Below are positions 53,111-62,339 of a stretch of 64,000 nucleotides of DNA, piece by piece. This DNA is from Aminipila terrae (lineage in GTDB: Bacteria > Bacillota > Clostridia > Peptostreptococcales > Anaerovoracaceae). The notes beneath the pieces are model-generated. The model was not told the origin of the DNA. It worked only from the letters and a program-made list of their open reading frames with translations, and did not search any database. The stretch is taken from assembly GCF_010120715.1 (NCBI RefSeq), contig NZ_CP047591.1:1984001-2048000 (forward strand). Direction: 5' to 3'. Numbering within the stretch: the first letter of the stretch is position 1; each line of letters starts with the position of its first letter. The position numbers were made by a program, and so were the translations under genes.

Positions 53111-54582
53111 ATGCTGTTATATGATAAAGATTTACTGTCTGTACAAGAAGTACGAGGACTGGTAGAACGTGCAAAAATAGCACAGAAAGAATTAGCAGAA
53201 AAGACCCAGGCAGAGGTGGACCAGATTGTAAAATCCATTGCAGACGCCGGAGTAAGAAATGCTAAAAGACTTGGACAACTGGCACATGATGAAACGGGAT
53301 TTGGTATTGCTTCAGATAAAGTAATAAAAAATATTTTCGGAAGCAAAGGGGTCTATGAAAGAATCAAAGACATGAAGACGGTAGGAGTAATCGAACGTGA
53401 TGAAGAAGCTGGAACTTATGCAGTAGCAGTACCGGTTGGTGTAATTGCTGGTTTGATTCCTTCCACCAATCCTACATCAACAGTATTTTATAAAGCAGAG
53501 ATTGCTATTAAAGCTGGAAACGCCATTGTATTCTCACCACATCCAAATGCTTTAAAGTGCATTTTAGAGACGGTAAAAGTTATCAGACAGGCTGTAGTTG
53601 AGGCAGGAGGCAATGAGGATCTGGTATCCTGTATTTCACTTCCTACCGTACAGTCTACAGATGTTTTAATGAGCCATCCGGATACAGCGCTGATTTTAGC
53701 TACAGGTGGTTCAGCCATGGTAAGAGCCGCGTATTCATCAGGAACGCCAGCAATTGGTGTTGGACCGGGAAATGGTCCTGCATATATCGAGCGAAGTGCT
53801 GATGTACGTAAGGCAGTAAAATGCATCATGGATTCAAAGACCTTTGACAATGGTACAATATGTGCCTCAGAGCAGTCCGTAATTTGTGACAATGACATGA
53901 AAGAAACCATACAGGAAGAAATGAAGAAGCAGGGAGCTTATTTCCTGAATGAACAGGAAAGAGAGCAGCTTGGAAATTTCATCTTAAGATCTAACGGAAC
54001 CATGAATCCGATGATAGTAGGAAAAAGTGTAAAAGTCATAAGCGAACTGGCAGGGTTAACTGTACCGGAAGGTACAAGGGTACTTGTAGCAGAAGAAACA
54101 GGTGTTGGCAGGGGTCATCCTTATTCCAACGAAAAGTTAGCTCCTATTCTTGGATTTTATACTGCTCCTGATTACAAGCAGGTTTGTGAACGTTGTTGTG
54201 AGATTTTGTACTATGAAGGTGCTGGCCATACGTTTATAATCCACACAGAGAATCAGGACATTGTAAATTATTTTGCACATCGCGTTCCAGTATCCAGATT
54301 TATTGTAAATAGTCCTGGAGCTCTTGGGGGCATTGGAGCATCTACTGGATTAATGCCAGCTCTTACCTTAGGCTGCGGCGCAGTAGGGGAAGTGCTACCA
54401 GTGAAAATGTCGGACCGGAACAGCTTTTCAATTTAAGGCATGTGGCAACAGGCAAAAAGAGTCTGGAAGAAATCCGAAGAGAAGCGGAAGAAATCGAAAT
54501 AAAACCGGAATTAATTAATTTAGATGTAAAACAAATAGATGAAGTGGTTCGCTGCATCATCAGCAAATTAGAAGCTATATAG
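53111..54582 (+). CDS. eutE: EutE, CoA-acylating acetaldehyde dehydrogenase (one-base frameshift)
   Basis: Converts acetaldehyde to acetyl-CoA with NAD. Residues include GVIAGLIPSTNPTSTVFYKA, the glycine-rich LATGGSAMVRAAYSSGTPAI and the catalytic-Cys region NGTICASEQSVI. The frame is lost at the GGGG run 54386-54389: as written it reads AVGEVLPVK and stops at 54436. With five G's it reads AVGGSATSENVGPEQLFNLR and continues to the stop at 54582, giving about 490 residues, the normal length with a C-terminal extension. It starts directly after the EutK-like stop, with GAAGGGGATGAG as ribosome binding site. The extreme N-terminus may serve as an encapsulation helix. Confidence 0.95.
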
Positions 54583-54603
54583 AATTTGTAAGGAGGGATT
54601 AAA

Positions 54604-54897
54604 ATGTTGACAATGCAAGCATTAGGTATGATTGAGACAAAAGGACTGGTAGGCTCTATAGAAGCCGCAGATGCAATGGTAAAGGCTGCCAACGTAACTT
54701 TAATTGGCAAGGAACACGTAGGCGGCGGTTTAGTTACTGTAATGGTGAGAGGAGATGTAGGAGCTGTAAAAGCCGCTACAGATGCAGGAGCAGCTGCAGC
54801 ACAACGTGTAGGTGAACTTATATCCGTGCACGTTATCCCAAGACCACATGGAGAAGTTGAAAGCATACTTCCAGTGTTGAAAGAAGGAGGAAAATAA
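54604..54897 (+). CDS. eutM: EutM-type hexameric shell protein, copy 1
   Basis: A 97-residue single-BMC shell protein, the main flat-facet tile of the compartment. It has MIETKGLVGSIEAADAMVKA, VGGGLVTVMVRGDVGAVKAA and ISVHVIPRPHGEVE. AAGGAGG precedes the ATG. It is nearly identical to the next gene, including exact DNA tracts of more than 50 bases, so the pair is a recent or gene-converted duplication. Confidence 0.97.
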   Translation: MLTMQALGMIETKGLVGSIEAADAMVKAANVTLIGKEHVGGGLVTVMVRGDVGAVKAATDAGAAAAQRVGELISVHVIPRPHGEVESILPVLKEGGK

Positions 54898-54898
54898 A

Positions 54899-55183
54899 AT
54901 GACAGAAACACAAGCATTAGGAATGATCGAAACAAAAGGACTGGTAGGCTCTATAGAAGCCGCAGATGCAATGGTAAAGGCTGCCAATGTAACTTTAATC
55001 GGTAAAGAACATGTAGGTGGCGGACTGGTTACAGTAATGGTAAAAGGGGATGTAGGAGCTGTAAAAGCCGCTACAGATGCAGGAGCAGCTGCAGCAGAAC
55101 GTGTAGGCGAATTAATCTCTGTACATGTAATTCCAAGACCACATGAAGAAGTGGAATTTATACTTCCTACTTTAAAAAAGTAA
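54899..55183 (+). CDS. eutM: EutM-type hexameric shell protein, copy 2
   Basis: A 94-residue BMC protein, almost the same as copy 1: MIETKGLVGSIEAADAMVKA, MVKGDVGAVKAATDAGAAAA and VHVIPRPHEEVEFI. Differences are few (for example Lys for Arg in the RGDVG segment, Glu for Gln before RVGEL) and mostly at third positions in the DNA. It begins one base after the stop of copy 1, with GAAGGAGG as ribosome binding site. Mixed hexamers are likely. Confidence 0.97.
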   Translation: MTETQALGMIETKGLVGSIEAADAMVKAANVTLIGKEHVGGGLVTVMVKGDVGAVKAATDAGAAAAERVGELISVHVIPRPHEEVEFILPTLKK

Positions 55184-55217
55184 TTGTTATGAATATTAAA
55201 GGTGGGAGGTGACAGCG

Positions 55218-55997
55218 TTGAAGGTTATAACCGAATCTCTATTGCGTGATGAATTGAGAAGTAGTCAGCCGGAGTATTATTACATACCGGAGGGAACCCT
55301 TTTATCACCAGCAGCCCGTGAATATTTACAACAACGCAAAGTTAAGATTTCAAAAGAGCCACCAATGCAGACCCAGACCTCAGAGGAAGAACAGATACCA
55401 CAACAAGAGAAAAGCCAGGGTATTGTGTCAGAACCATGGAAACCTGCGTACATAGATTTCGAAACCGGTTCGTACTATATGGAAAAACCGGAACATATGT
55501 GCCAGATTAGTGGGAATTTTCTAGTACCAAAGAACCACCCAAGAATACTATTTCGTGGGAAGCTGGATTCTCTTCAGACCATGGTTGTCTTAGATCAGGC
55601 TTTGATGTCAGAGTCAGGCACATCCGCAAAGATAATTGAGGACTTGAACAGTGTACTTTCTGCACTTCAGAATATCATGAAATGTGAAGTACTGGATGAA
55701 GTACTGGAAAGCGGATTAATAATAGGGTTAACCCATAGAGAACTACACGATCGGTCTCATGATCCTATGAAGTTTTTCGGGATTAAACAAATGCTAATGC
55801 CGAATTACACTATGGGAAGTCAGTACGCTATGCTGAATCAGCTTAGAGCAGCAATCCGTGAGGTTGAAGTAGTGGCTGCTGATTGCTTCTGCCAAAAGGG
55901 AAAATGCAGCAGAGGTGACATAGTGGAAGAGTTGAACCGGCTATCCAGTGCATTGCACGTTATGATGTGCAAATGGCTGGCAGGTGAGTACCGATAG
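55218..55997 (+). CDS. eutT: EutT, cobalamin adenosyltransferase
   Basis: A 259-residue EutT-type ATP:cob(I)alamin adenosyltransferase that makes the cofactor for EutBC. It has the N-terminal part with YIPEGTLLSPAAREYLQQRK, then YMEKPEHMCQISGNFLVPKN, HPRILFRGKLDSLQTMVVLD, and the C-terminal HMM-type helices. I do not see the HX11CCX2C metal motif described for the Salmonella enzyme. A Cys cluster (CFCQKGKC, near residue 222) lies elsewhere. TTG 55218 is preferred to GTG 55209 because GGGAGGTGA lies just before it. Confidence 0.92.
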   Translation: MKVITESLLRDELRSSQPEYYYIPEGTLLSPAAREYLQQRKVKISKEPPMQTQTSEEEQIPQQEKSQGIVSEPWKPAYIDFETGSYYMEKPEHMCQISGNFLVPKNHPRILFRGKLDSLQTMVVLDQALMSESGTSAKIIEDLNSVLSALQNIMKCEVLDEVLESGLIIGLTHRELHDRSHDPMKFFGIKQMLMPNYTMGSQYAMLNQLRAAIREVEVVAADCFCQKGKCSRGDIVEELNRLSSALHVMMCKWLAGEYR

Positions 55998-56010
55998 GAG
56001 GAAATGAGCA

Positions 56011-56619
56011 ATGGAAAATCTAATCCAGGCAATGAAAGAAGCCATTCAGGCCAGTGGAATGTTACAAGTAGAAACTTCAGCCAGACATGTACACCTGAGC
56101 CAAAAGGATGTAGAACAGTTATTTGGTAGTGGATATACCTTGAAACCCAAAAGACAACTTTCACAGCCGGGTCAATATTTAGCAGAAGAAAAGGTAGTGC
56201 TGGTAGGCCCTAAGGGGGAAAAGAAAGTATCCATTTTAGGACCTGCCAGAGCAAAAACGCAAGTGGAATTATCCCGAAGCGATTGCATGACCCTGGGTAT
56301 GGAAGCACCTGTCCGATTGTCAGGACAGTTAGAAGGCTCGGGAGCGTTTGTTCTGAAAGGACCGAGTGGTGTTGTAGCATTATCAGAAGGTGCTATTATC
56401 GCCAAAGCGCATATTCACATAAAACCAGATATGGCTGGGAAATTAGGCCTGAAGGATAAACAAAGAGTAAAACTGGAAATTATTACTGACAGGTCAATTA
56501 TTTTACGAGATGTTATCGTACGAGTAGATGAGGCGTCCAGCTACAAAGCACACATCGATACAGATGAAGCAAATGCAGCGGGATGTGAAGGATTTACACT
56601 GGGCCGTATCATAAAATGA
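56011..56619 (+). CDS. pduL: PduL-type phosphotransacylase
   Basis: A 202-residue PduL-family enzyme that converts acetyl-CoA and phosphate to acetyl phosphate, regenerating CoA in the compartment. The zinc-site motifs are present: ARHVHLSQKDVEQLFG (His-x-His) and AKAHIHIKPDMAGKLGLKD, with VELSRSDCMTLGMEAPVR between. The first 17 residues form an amphipathic helix followed by a short gap, typical of an encapsulation peptide. It takes the place of EutD (Pta-type). AGGAGG precedes the ATG. Confidence 0.96.
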   Translation: MENLIQAMKEAIQASGMLQVETSARHVHLSQKDVEQLFGSGYTLKPKRQLSQPGQYLAEEKVVLVGPKGEKKVSILGPARAKTQVELSRSDCMTLGMEAPVRLSGQLEGSGAFVLKGPSGVVALSEGAIIAKAHIHIKPDMAGKLGLKDKQRVKLEIITDRSIILRDVIVRVDEASSYKAHIDTDEANAAGCEGFTLGRIIK

Positions 56620-56671
56620 CAGAAGAAAGTCTGAAAGGATATGTGAAAAGCAAGTTGGAAAGGAGGTATTT

Positions 56672-57424
56672 ATGGAACTCGATGAACTGGTAAACCGTAT
56701 TACAGCCAAAGTAGCAGAAAAAATTTCTGAAATGGAAAATAAATCTGAGATAAACTTTCCAGACTGTGAAATTTTAAATCCAAAACCCAAACTGCTGATT
56801 CTTTCTGAAAAACATGAAACTGCCTGCCATGAAATTTGGGAAAACAAAGCTATTAATGATAAATTCGAAATCGTTTGTGCATTAAATAGTGAATATCAGT
56901 GTAACATACAGCAGTTTGATGTGATTTTACTAAGGAATTTAAGCATTAAATCAGTAGGGCAGATTTCTCAGGGTATGGGAGAAACACCATTTACAGAGAT
57001 GGTAATCAAATCAATACTCCTGGGGAAGAAAATAATTGCTGTCAATGAAGAGGTTGAAGTATTCCAGTACAGGGAAACTGCGCCAAAGCTGTATTACGGC
57101 ATGATGATGCAGAAGATAGAATTACTGAAAAATGCAGGAATCTGCTTTTGCAGTGTAGGACAGCTGGAACAGGCTATACTGGATAATCCATGTATACAGG
57201 AAAAGAAAAGCTGCTGCTCCACAGAGGAAAAAACAGAGAACGCTGTTTGTCAGCCATGCAAGAAAGAAGCAGTAACTCTGGCAAAACGTGTTATTACAGA
57301 ACGGGACATACACAGTGTATATGAGCAGCATCTTGATGTTATATATGTGACTGAAAGGGCAATTATAACTGATTTAGCTCGTGAATATGCAGAGCAGAGA
57401 GGTATATCCCTGGTGATTAACTGA
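56672..57424 (+). CDS. eut-associated protein of unknown function
   Basis: A 250-residue protein of the kind annotated as ethanolamine-utilisation hypothetical in Firmicutes eut operons. Residues 1-25 form an amphipathic helix, perhaps for encapsulation. The middle looks like a flavoprotein-type Rossmann domain (PKLLILSEKHETACHEIWEN, then FDVILLRNLSIK, LLGKKIIAVNEEVEV). A Cys-rich linker (SCCSTEE, VCQPCKK) could bind metal. The end, DVIYVTERAIITDLAREYAE, resembles the tail in EutT and similar proteins that begins with a late start-type element. The reaction is unknown. AAAGGAGG precedes the ATG. Confidence 0.75.
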   Translation: MELDELVNRITAKVAEKISEMENKSEINFPDCEILNPKPKLLILSEKHETACHEIWENKAINDKFEIVCALNSEYQCNIQQFDVILLRNLSIKSVGQISQGMGETPFTEMVIKSILLGKKIIAVNEEVEVFQYRETAPKLYYGMMMQKIELLKNAGICFCSVGQLEQAILDNPCIQEKKSCCSTEEKTENAVCQPCKKEAVTLAKRVITERDIHSVYEQHLDVIYVTERAIITDLAREYAEQRGISLVIN

Positions 57425-57480
57425 TTAAAGAAGCTGGTTTAAACCAAAGGCGTAGTACTGAGTGAAAGAGAGGAAAACAT

Positions 57481-57762
57481 ATGAAAGTGGCAAAGGTGAT
57501 TGGAAATATCTGGGCGACCAGAAAAGAGGAAAGCCTGGCTGGGTTAAAGCTGATGATATTAAAACCTATCGATGTCTTAAATGAGGAAATTTCATTTAGC
57601 CCAATTGTTGCTGCAGATATTATTGGAGCAGGTGTTGGGGAAACTGTTTTATATGTCTCTGGAAGCTCTGCACGAAGTGCCGTAGGGGATACAGCAATAC
57701 CAGTTGATGCTACAATTGTAGGAATTGTAGATGATAAGGAAATTAATGAAAATGCGCTTTAA
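57481..57762 (+). CDS. eutN: EutN/CcmL-type pentameric vertex protein
   Basis: A 93-residue BMC-P protein that caps the vertices of the shell. It has KVIGNIWATRKEESLAGLKL, IVAADIIGAGVGETVLYVSG, SSARSA and VDATIVGIVD, the normal family pattern and length. GAGAGGAAA precedes the ATG. It is followed by pduS. Confidence 0.97.
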   Translation: MKVAKVIGNIWATRKEESLAGLKLMILKPIDVLNEEISFSPIVAADIIGAGVGETVLYVSGSSARSAVGDTAIPVDATIVGIVDDKEINENAL

Positions 57763-57791
57763 TGTAAAAGAAAGTGCAGCGAGGTGTAAAA

Positions 57792-59140
57792 ATGAACCTG
57801 ATTGAGACAGTAAAAGATGCAGGAATAGTTGGAGCAGGCGGAGCAGGATTTCCTACATATGTAAAGCTTTCTGCAAAAGCAGAAGTATTTATAATTAATG
57901 CAGCAGAGTGTGAACCTTTAATAGAAACAGATAAATATCTGATGAGAACTTTTCCTGATGAGATTTTAGAAGCAGCAGAACTTGTAGCCAGCCATCTGGG
58001 TGCAGTACGTAAAGTAATTGCACTAAAGAGTAAATATCAAAAAGAAATAGATGCGTTACAAAAGGCTATAGATAGAAAGAAATCTTCATTTGAACTTGTT
58101 AAAATGAATTCTTTTTATCCTGCTGGTGATGAACAGGCTTTAGTGCAGCTTGTTACAGGACGCAGTGTACCAGAGAGAGGCTTGCCTCTGGATGTTGGTG
58201 CTGTAGTCAACAATGTGGGCACTATGCTAAATGTATTTGAGGCATTAGAGGGAAAGTCTGTTACAGATAAATATCTTTCAGTAGTAGGAGAGGTGGAAAA
58301 GCCAATCATGCTGTATGTCCCTGTAGGAACGGCTATACAGGAATGTATAAACCAGGCAGCTCCTTTGTTAGAGGAATACGATATCATCGTGGGGGGCCTA
58401 TGATGGGAAAGGTATACAGAGGAGATCAAATTCAGGACCTGGCCGTAACAAAGACTACTGGAAACATCATTGTGTTGCCTAAGAACCACTATTTAGTAAA
58501 ATGTGCGGAATTACCTCTCTCATCTATTGTAGCTCAGACAAAAAGTGCATGTATTCAATGCAAAATGTGTACAGATATGTGTCCGAGATATTTAATAGGA
58601 CATAAAATCCGACCGAGTATGGTTATGAGAAATATGTTCAGGGAAAAGGATATGGTGGACAATGAGGAATACGAAGCTGTATTTGGAGAAGCGGCAAACT
58701 GCTGTGACTGTGGAGTCTGTGAAATGTTTGCCTGCCCTATGGGACTTTCTCCACGTAAAGTAAACAGCTTTATAAAAGGACAGTTGGGGCGCCGGGGAAT
58801 AAAACCTAACAGGAATAAAAATCCAAAGGCGTTGGAAGACCTGATTTACAGGCGTATTCCTACTGAAAGATTAGTTTCCAGATTAGATTTAATGAAATAT
58901 TATCACGCCCATGCAAATGAATGCATAACTATTGAACCGGATTGTGTTTCGATTTTAATTAAACAGCATATTGGAGTGCCAGGAACAGTCTGTGTAGCTG
59001 TTGGTGACAGAGTGCAAAAAGGTGATTTAATAGTACAGGCAAAAGAGGGAGCGCTTTCTGTTCCAGTACATGCAAGTATAAAGGGATGCGTTAAATTAAT
59101 TGATGGTGAACGAATTGTCATTGACAAAGAGAAGGAGTAG
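57792..59140 (+). CDS. pduS: PduS-type iron-sulfur/flavin reductase (one-base frameshift)
   Basis: An RnfC-related redox protein. In Pdu compartments PduS reduces cobalamin and is linked to PduT. The N-terminal half has VGAGGAGFPTYVKL, INAAECEPLIETDK and YPAGDEQALVQLVTGRSVPE; the second half has SLBB-like and two Cys sets (ACIQCKMCTDMCPRY and CCDCGVCEMFACP) for 4Fe-4S clusters. The frame breaks at the G6 run 58391-58396: as written it stops at 58403. A seventh G gives IIVGGPMMGKVYRGD and 449 residues, the normal length. ATG 57792 with GAGGTG upstream is the start. Confidence 0.94.
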
Positions 59141-59145
59141 GCACT

Positions 59146-59685
59146 ATGGCGAATGCAGTAGGTATGATAGAGTTAAATAGTATCGCTCGTGGAATTGAAG
59201 TTTGTGACTATATGATTAAAGCGGCACAAGTGAATGTCCTTAGGGCTTCCACAGTATGTCCGGGAAAATATATGGTTGTCATTGGAGGCGAGACCGGAGC
59301 GGTAGAGGCATCCATGAAGGATGGTTTAGGAAGAAGCGGACCTTGTGCAGTTGATACGTTGCTTATACCAAACATTGATGATCAGGTAATTCCAGCCATA
59401 TATATGACAAATCCTGTTGAAGTATTAGGTGCACTTGGAGTATTAGAGTTTTATTCCATTGCATCTGCAATCACCGCAGCAGATATAGCAGCTAAAGCCG
59501 CAAATGTAACCTTGATTGAGGTTCGTATGGGATTTGCAATCGGCGGAAAGGGCATGGTTACATTTACAGGTGACGTAGGTGCTGTTAAGGCAGCAGTAGC
59601 AGCAGTTCAAAACACAGTTGAATTAATGGTAGGAAGTACCGTTATTCCAAGACCCGCTCCTAAATTGCTGGAGAGTATATTGTAA
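59146..59685 (+). CDS. pduT: PduT-type tandem BMC protein with Fe-S pore cysteine
   Basis: A 179-residue protein with two BMC domains (MIELNSIARGIEVCDYMIKA and FYSIASAITAADIAAKAANV). Cys38 in ASTVCPGKY is at the same position as the PduT cysteine that binds a 4Fe-4S cluster in the trimer pore, which is the best evidence for this name. With the PduS-type protein just before it, it could pass electrons across the shell. GAGAAGGAG precedes the ATG; spacing to pduS is five bases. Confidence 0.93.
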   Translation: MANAVGMIELNSIARGIEVCDYMIKAAQVNVLRASTVCPGKYMVVIGGETGAVEASMKDGLGRSGPCAVDTLLIPNIDDQVIPAIYMTNPVEVLGALGVLEFYSIASAITAADIAAKAANVTLIEVRMGFAIGGKGMVTFTGDVGAVKAAVAAVQNTVELMVGSTVIPRPAPKLLESIL

Positions 59686-59747
59686 AAAAGCGTTGTATTT
59701 AAAGATTTAAAGAAGATATTATTCGATTTATAAGGAGGGAAAAAATT

Positions 59748-61187
59748 ATGACAGAGAAGGTTAAAGAAACAGAACAACTGGAACGTACCCTGAAACCTAT
59801 ACATCTTTGGGCACTGGCGGTAGGTCTTGTAATTTCCGGAAATTACTTCGGATGGAGCTATGGCTATGGTACAGGTGGACCTTTAGGCTTATTCATCGCC
59901 TGCATCCCGGTAGTTATTTTCTATGCTACATTCATATTTTGTTATTCAGAAATGGCAACAGCCATTCCTCATGCAGGCGGTCCTTCTGCATATGCCAGAA
60001 GAGCAATGGGACCTGGAGCTGGTTACTTTGCAGGTGTCAGCTGCCTGATTGAATTCTTGTTTGCACCTCCTGCCATTGCACTTGCAGTTGGCGGATATAT
60101 CCATAACATGTTTCCAATTGTTCCGGCAATCCCGGCTACAATCGTTGCATTTATTCTATTCGTATTTATTAACTTCTTAGGTATGCATACTTCTGCAGTA
60201 TTTGAACTGGTTGTAACTGTTGTTGCTTTGGTTGGACTTTCTATCTTCTGGGTTGCTGCTGCACCTCATGCATCTATGTCCAGCTTCCTACAGCCTCTGG
60301 CTGAGAATAATGGATTTAGCGGCTTCCTACAGTACATACCTGGTGGATGGCATGGTATCATGGCTTCTGTTCCATTTGCTATCTGGTTCTATCTTGCACT
60401 GGAAGGCGGCGCAATGGCTGCAGAAGAAATGGTAAATCCACAGAAAGATATTCCAAAAGGATTTTTAAGTGGAATGCTGACACTTTTCATCATGATGAGC
60501 TGTACTTTATATCTAACTGCAGGTATTGTTGATTACACTAAGATTGATGCAATTGACTTCCCACTTCCTGCAGCACTGGAAGCAATTTATGGTAAAGGTA
60601 TATTGACACTAATAGTTAACTTCTTAGGATTATTTGGACTTGTTGCTTCTTTAAATGGAATCATCGTTGGTTCCTCCAGACAGCTGTATGCAATGGCAAG
60701 AACAGGATACCTTCCAAAGTTCATTGCTGCAGTAAACCCAAAGAGACATACACCAACTGCTGCTTTGATTATTGCAGGCGTTATCGGAATTATTGCTGCA
60801 TCCACTGGTTTGACTTCTATTGTAATTACAATTTCCGTATTTGGTTCTGTAGGCCTTTATTTCATCAGCCTTATTTCATTCTTTGTACTGCGCTCCAAAG
60901 AGCCGAATCTTACCAGACCATTTAAGGTTCCAGCAGGACATTTAGTGGGTGCGATAAGTATGCTTATGTGCATTTTCTGTCTGGTTAGCTTGTTTGTTAC
61001 CACAGTTCCGGCAGTTCTTCCAGAATCCAGTCTGGCATACGCCATTTTTGGAGCAGTTAGTATCAATCCATTATGGGCAACTGTTATCATATACATTTTG
61101 GCCTATGTATGGTACTTGATCGGTGGTAAAAAGAATGTCAGACCATTTGAGGAAGAATTTGGTGTATTGAATGATTTAGACAGCTAA
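59748..61187 (+). CDS. eat: APC-family ethanolamine permease
   Basis: A 479-residue membrane transporter with about twelve hydrophobic segments. It matches the ethanolamine permease branch of the amino acid/polyamine family: LKPIHLWALAVGLVISGNYF, GWSYGYGTGGPLGLF, EMATAIPHAGGPSAYARRAM and ALEGGAMAAEEMVNPQKDIP. It would import ethanolamine, replacing EutH which is not seen here. AAGGAGG precedes the ATG after a 62-base gap from pduT. It is followed by a hairpin and eutQ. Confidence 0.93.
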   Translation: MTEKVKETEQLERTLKPIHLWALAVGLVISGNYFGWSYGYGTGGPLGLFIACIPVVIFYATFIFCYSEMATAIPHAGGPSAYARRAMGPGAGYFAGVSCLIEFLFAPPAIALAVGGYIHNMFPIVPAIPATIVAFILFVFINFLGMHTSAVFELVVTVVALVGLSIFWVAAAPHASMSSFLQPLAENNGFSGFLQYIPGGWHGIMASVPFAIWFYLALEGGAMAAEEMVNPQKDIPKGFLSGMLTLFIMMSCTLYLTAGIVDYTKIDAIDFPLPAALEAIYGKGILTLIVNFLGLFGLVASLNGIIVGSSRQLYAMARTGYLPKFIAAVNPKRHTPTAALIIAGVIGIIAASTGLTSIVITISVFGSVGLYFISLISFFVLRSKEPNLTRPFKVPAGHLVGAISMLMCIFCLVSLFVTTVPAVLPESSLAYAIFGAVSINPLWATVIIYILAYVWYLIGGKKNVRPFEEEFGVLNDLDS

Positions 61188-61223
61188 GCTCAGTTTTATA
61201 AATTTTATAGTAAAAAAGATAAG

Positions 61224-61249
61224 GGGTGAAGGAATACTGCCCTTCACCC
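61224..61249 (+). promoter_or_regulatory. Intercistronic hairpin between permease and eutQ
   Basis: GGGTGAAGG pairs perfectly with CCTTCACCC around an eight-base loop. No T run follows, so it is more likely an mRNA processing or stability element than a terminator. It ends 11 bases before the eutQ AGGAGG. Confidence 0.6.
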
Positions 61250-61272
61250 TGATAATACAGGAGGAAAATGTA

Positions 61273-61721
61273 ATGAATTTAAGTGAAGATATAATAAAAG
61301 CGATTGTGAAAGAATTACTGGTTCAGATGACTGCTAAATGTGGTGACGATTTCCAGAAGGAGACAGATAAAAACAGCGGGATTTTAGTTGTACGTGGGGA
61401 TTCCGTGAAAACAGAACCTTTTGAAGGCAGAGATGATGTAAAACTAAAGGACATCGTTTCTCTGGAGGAAGCACCTAGAATGGGAGCTGGCATTATGGAA
61501 CTGGTTAATGGTGCAGACTTTGAATGGACTCTTACCTATGACGAATTTGATTATGTTATCGATGGAACTTTGGAAATTAAAATTGATGGAGGAAATGTAA
61601 TTCGTGGAAACAAAGGGATATTATACTGATTCCTAAAAACAGCCATATTCATTTCAGTACTCCTACAAATACAAGATATGCATATTTCGTATATCCTGCA
61701 AACTGGCAGGAATTGGCATAA
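61273..61721 (+). CDS. eutQ: EutQ cupin protein (one-base frameshift)
   Basis: A small cupin of the EutQ family; the Salmonella protein has reported acetate kinase activity. The frame seen first contains VVRGDSVKTEPFEGRDDVKL, MGAGIMELVNGADFEWTLTY and DEFDYVIDGTLEIKIDGG, then breaks at GGG 61615-61617 and stops at 61629. With one more G it reads GNKGDIILIPKNSHIHFSTP and YFVYPANWQELA, ending at 61721 for 149 residues, the expected cupin fold end. AGGAGG precedes the ATG. Confidence 0.93.
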
Positions 61722-61756
61722 TAACTACTCCTTTCACATGGCTTTGAGCCAGATAA

Positions 61757-61798
61757 AAGCCTCTTTGGGTTATAATTTCAAAGAGGCTTATTATTTTT
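61757..61798 (+). terminator. Intrinsic terminator after eutQ
   Basis: An eleven-base-pair stem (AAGCCTCTTTG with CAAAGAGGCTT) is followed by ATTATTTTT. It marks the likely end of the main eut transcript. The remaining bases to 61993 are AT-rich and hold no gene that I can support. Confidence 0.88.
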
Positions 61799-61993
61799 AC
61801 TAGGAAGAGAATTTAAGTTGTGTTATAATTAATAAAACATAATGGAATAATTTAGATATCCCCTTGAAGTTGGCGAGAAAAGTTTAAAATAGCAGCAATT
61901 TGCACATAATGGAAGTATTAGCCTATCAGATGAATAATTTAGAAAGGAAAGTATGAGATACTTCAAAGTAAGTAAATCGTATAAGGTAAAGTG

Positions 61994-62248
61994 ATGATTT
62001 TTAAACATGAAACCAGTAGGATATTTTATGAAGATGAAAATGGCAGAGTGCTTGCAGAAATAACTTTTCCTTCAGAGATGGAAGCTGTTGCAAATATTAC
62101 CCATACGTATGTGGACGATTCCCTGAGAGGACAGGGAATTGCGGGAAAAATGATGGAAATGGCCATAGAACAGATAAAAAGTGAAGGTAAAACCCCAAAG
62201 TTTACATGTTCTTATGCAGTTAAATGGGCAGAACAAAACTATAAATAG
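61994..62248 (+). CDS. Small GNAT-like acetyltransferase (YjdJ-type)
   Basis: An 84-residue minimal GNAT-fold protein. It has FYEDENGRVLAEITFPSEME, then ITHTYVDDSLRGQGIAGKMM, whose RGQGIAGKM is the acetyl-CoA pyrophosphate loop, and CSYAVKWAEQNYK. The family (PF14542-like) is short by nature. ATG 61994 has AAGG seven bases before it. It stands between the eutQ terminator and eutJ; no functional link to ethanolamine use is evident. Confidence 0.85.
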   Translation: MIFKHETSRIFYEDENGRVLAEITFPSEMEAVANITHTYVDDSLRGQGIAGKMMEMAIEQIKSEGKTPKFTCSYAVKWAEQNYK

Positions 62249-62339
62249 CTCTATAAACCATAACGAGCAGTATAGCTATTTTTAAACGCAGCCAGTGAGA
62301 GTGGAATATATTAGTAGCAAAATGAAAGGCAATAAAGAT

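Noticed and set aside
29872..61617. Phase variation by G-tract slippage as the main explanation of the broken genes
   Set aside because: The affected runs vary (G3, G4, G6, A7), all lack one base, and most are in conserved housekeeping parts of one operon. Sequencing undercalls explain this better, although not proven.
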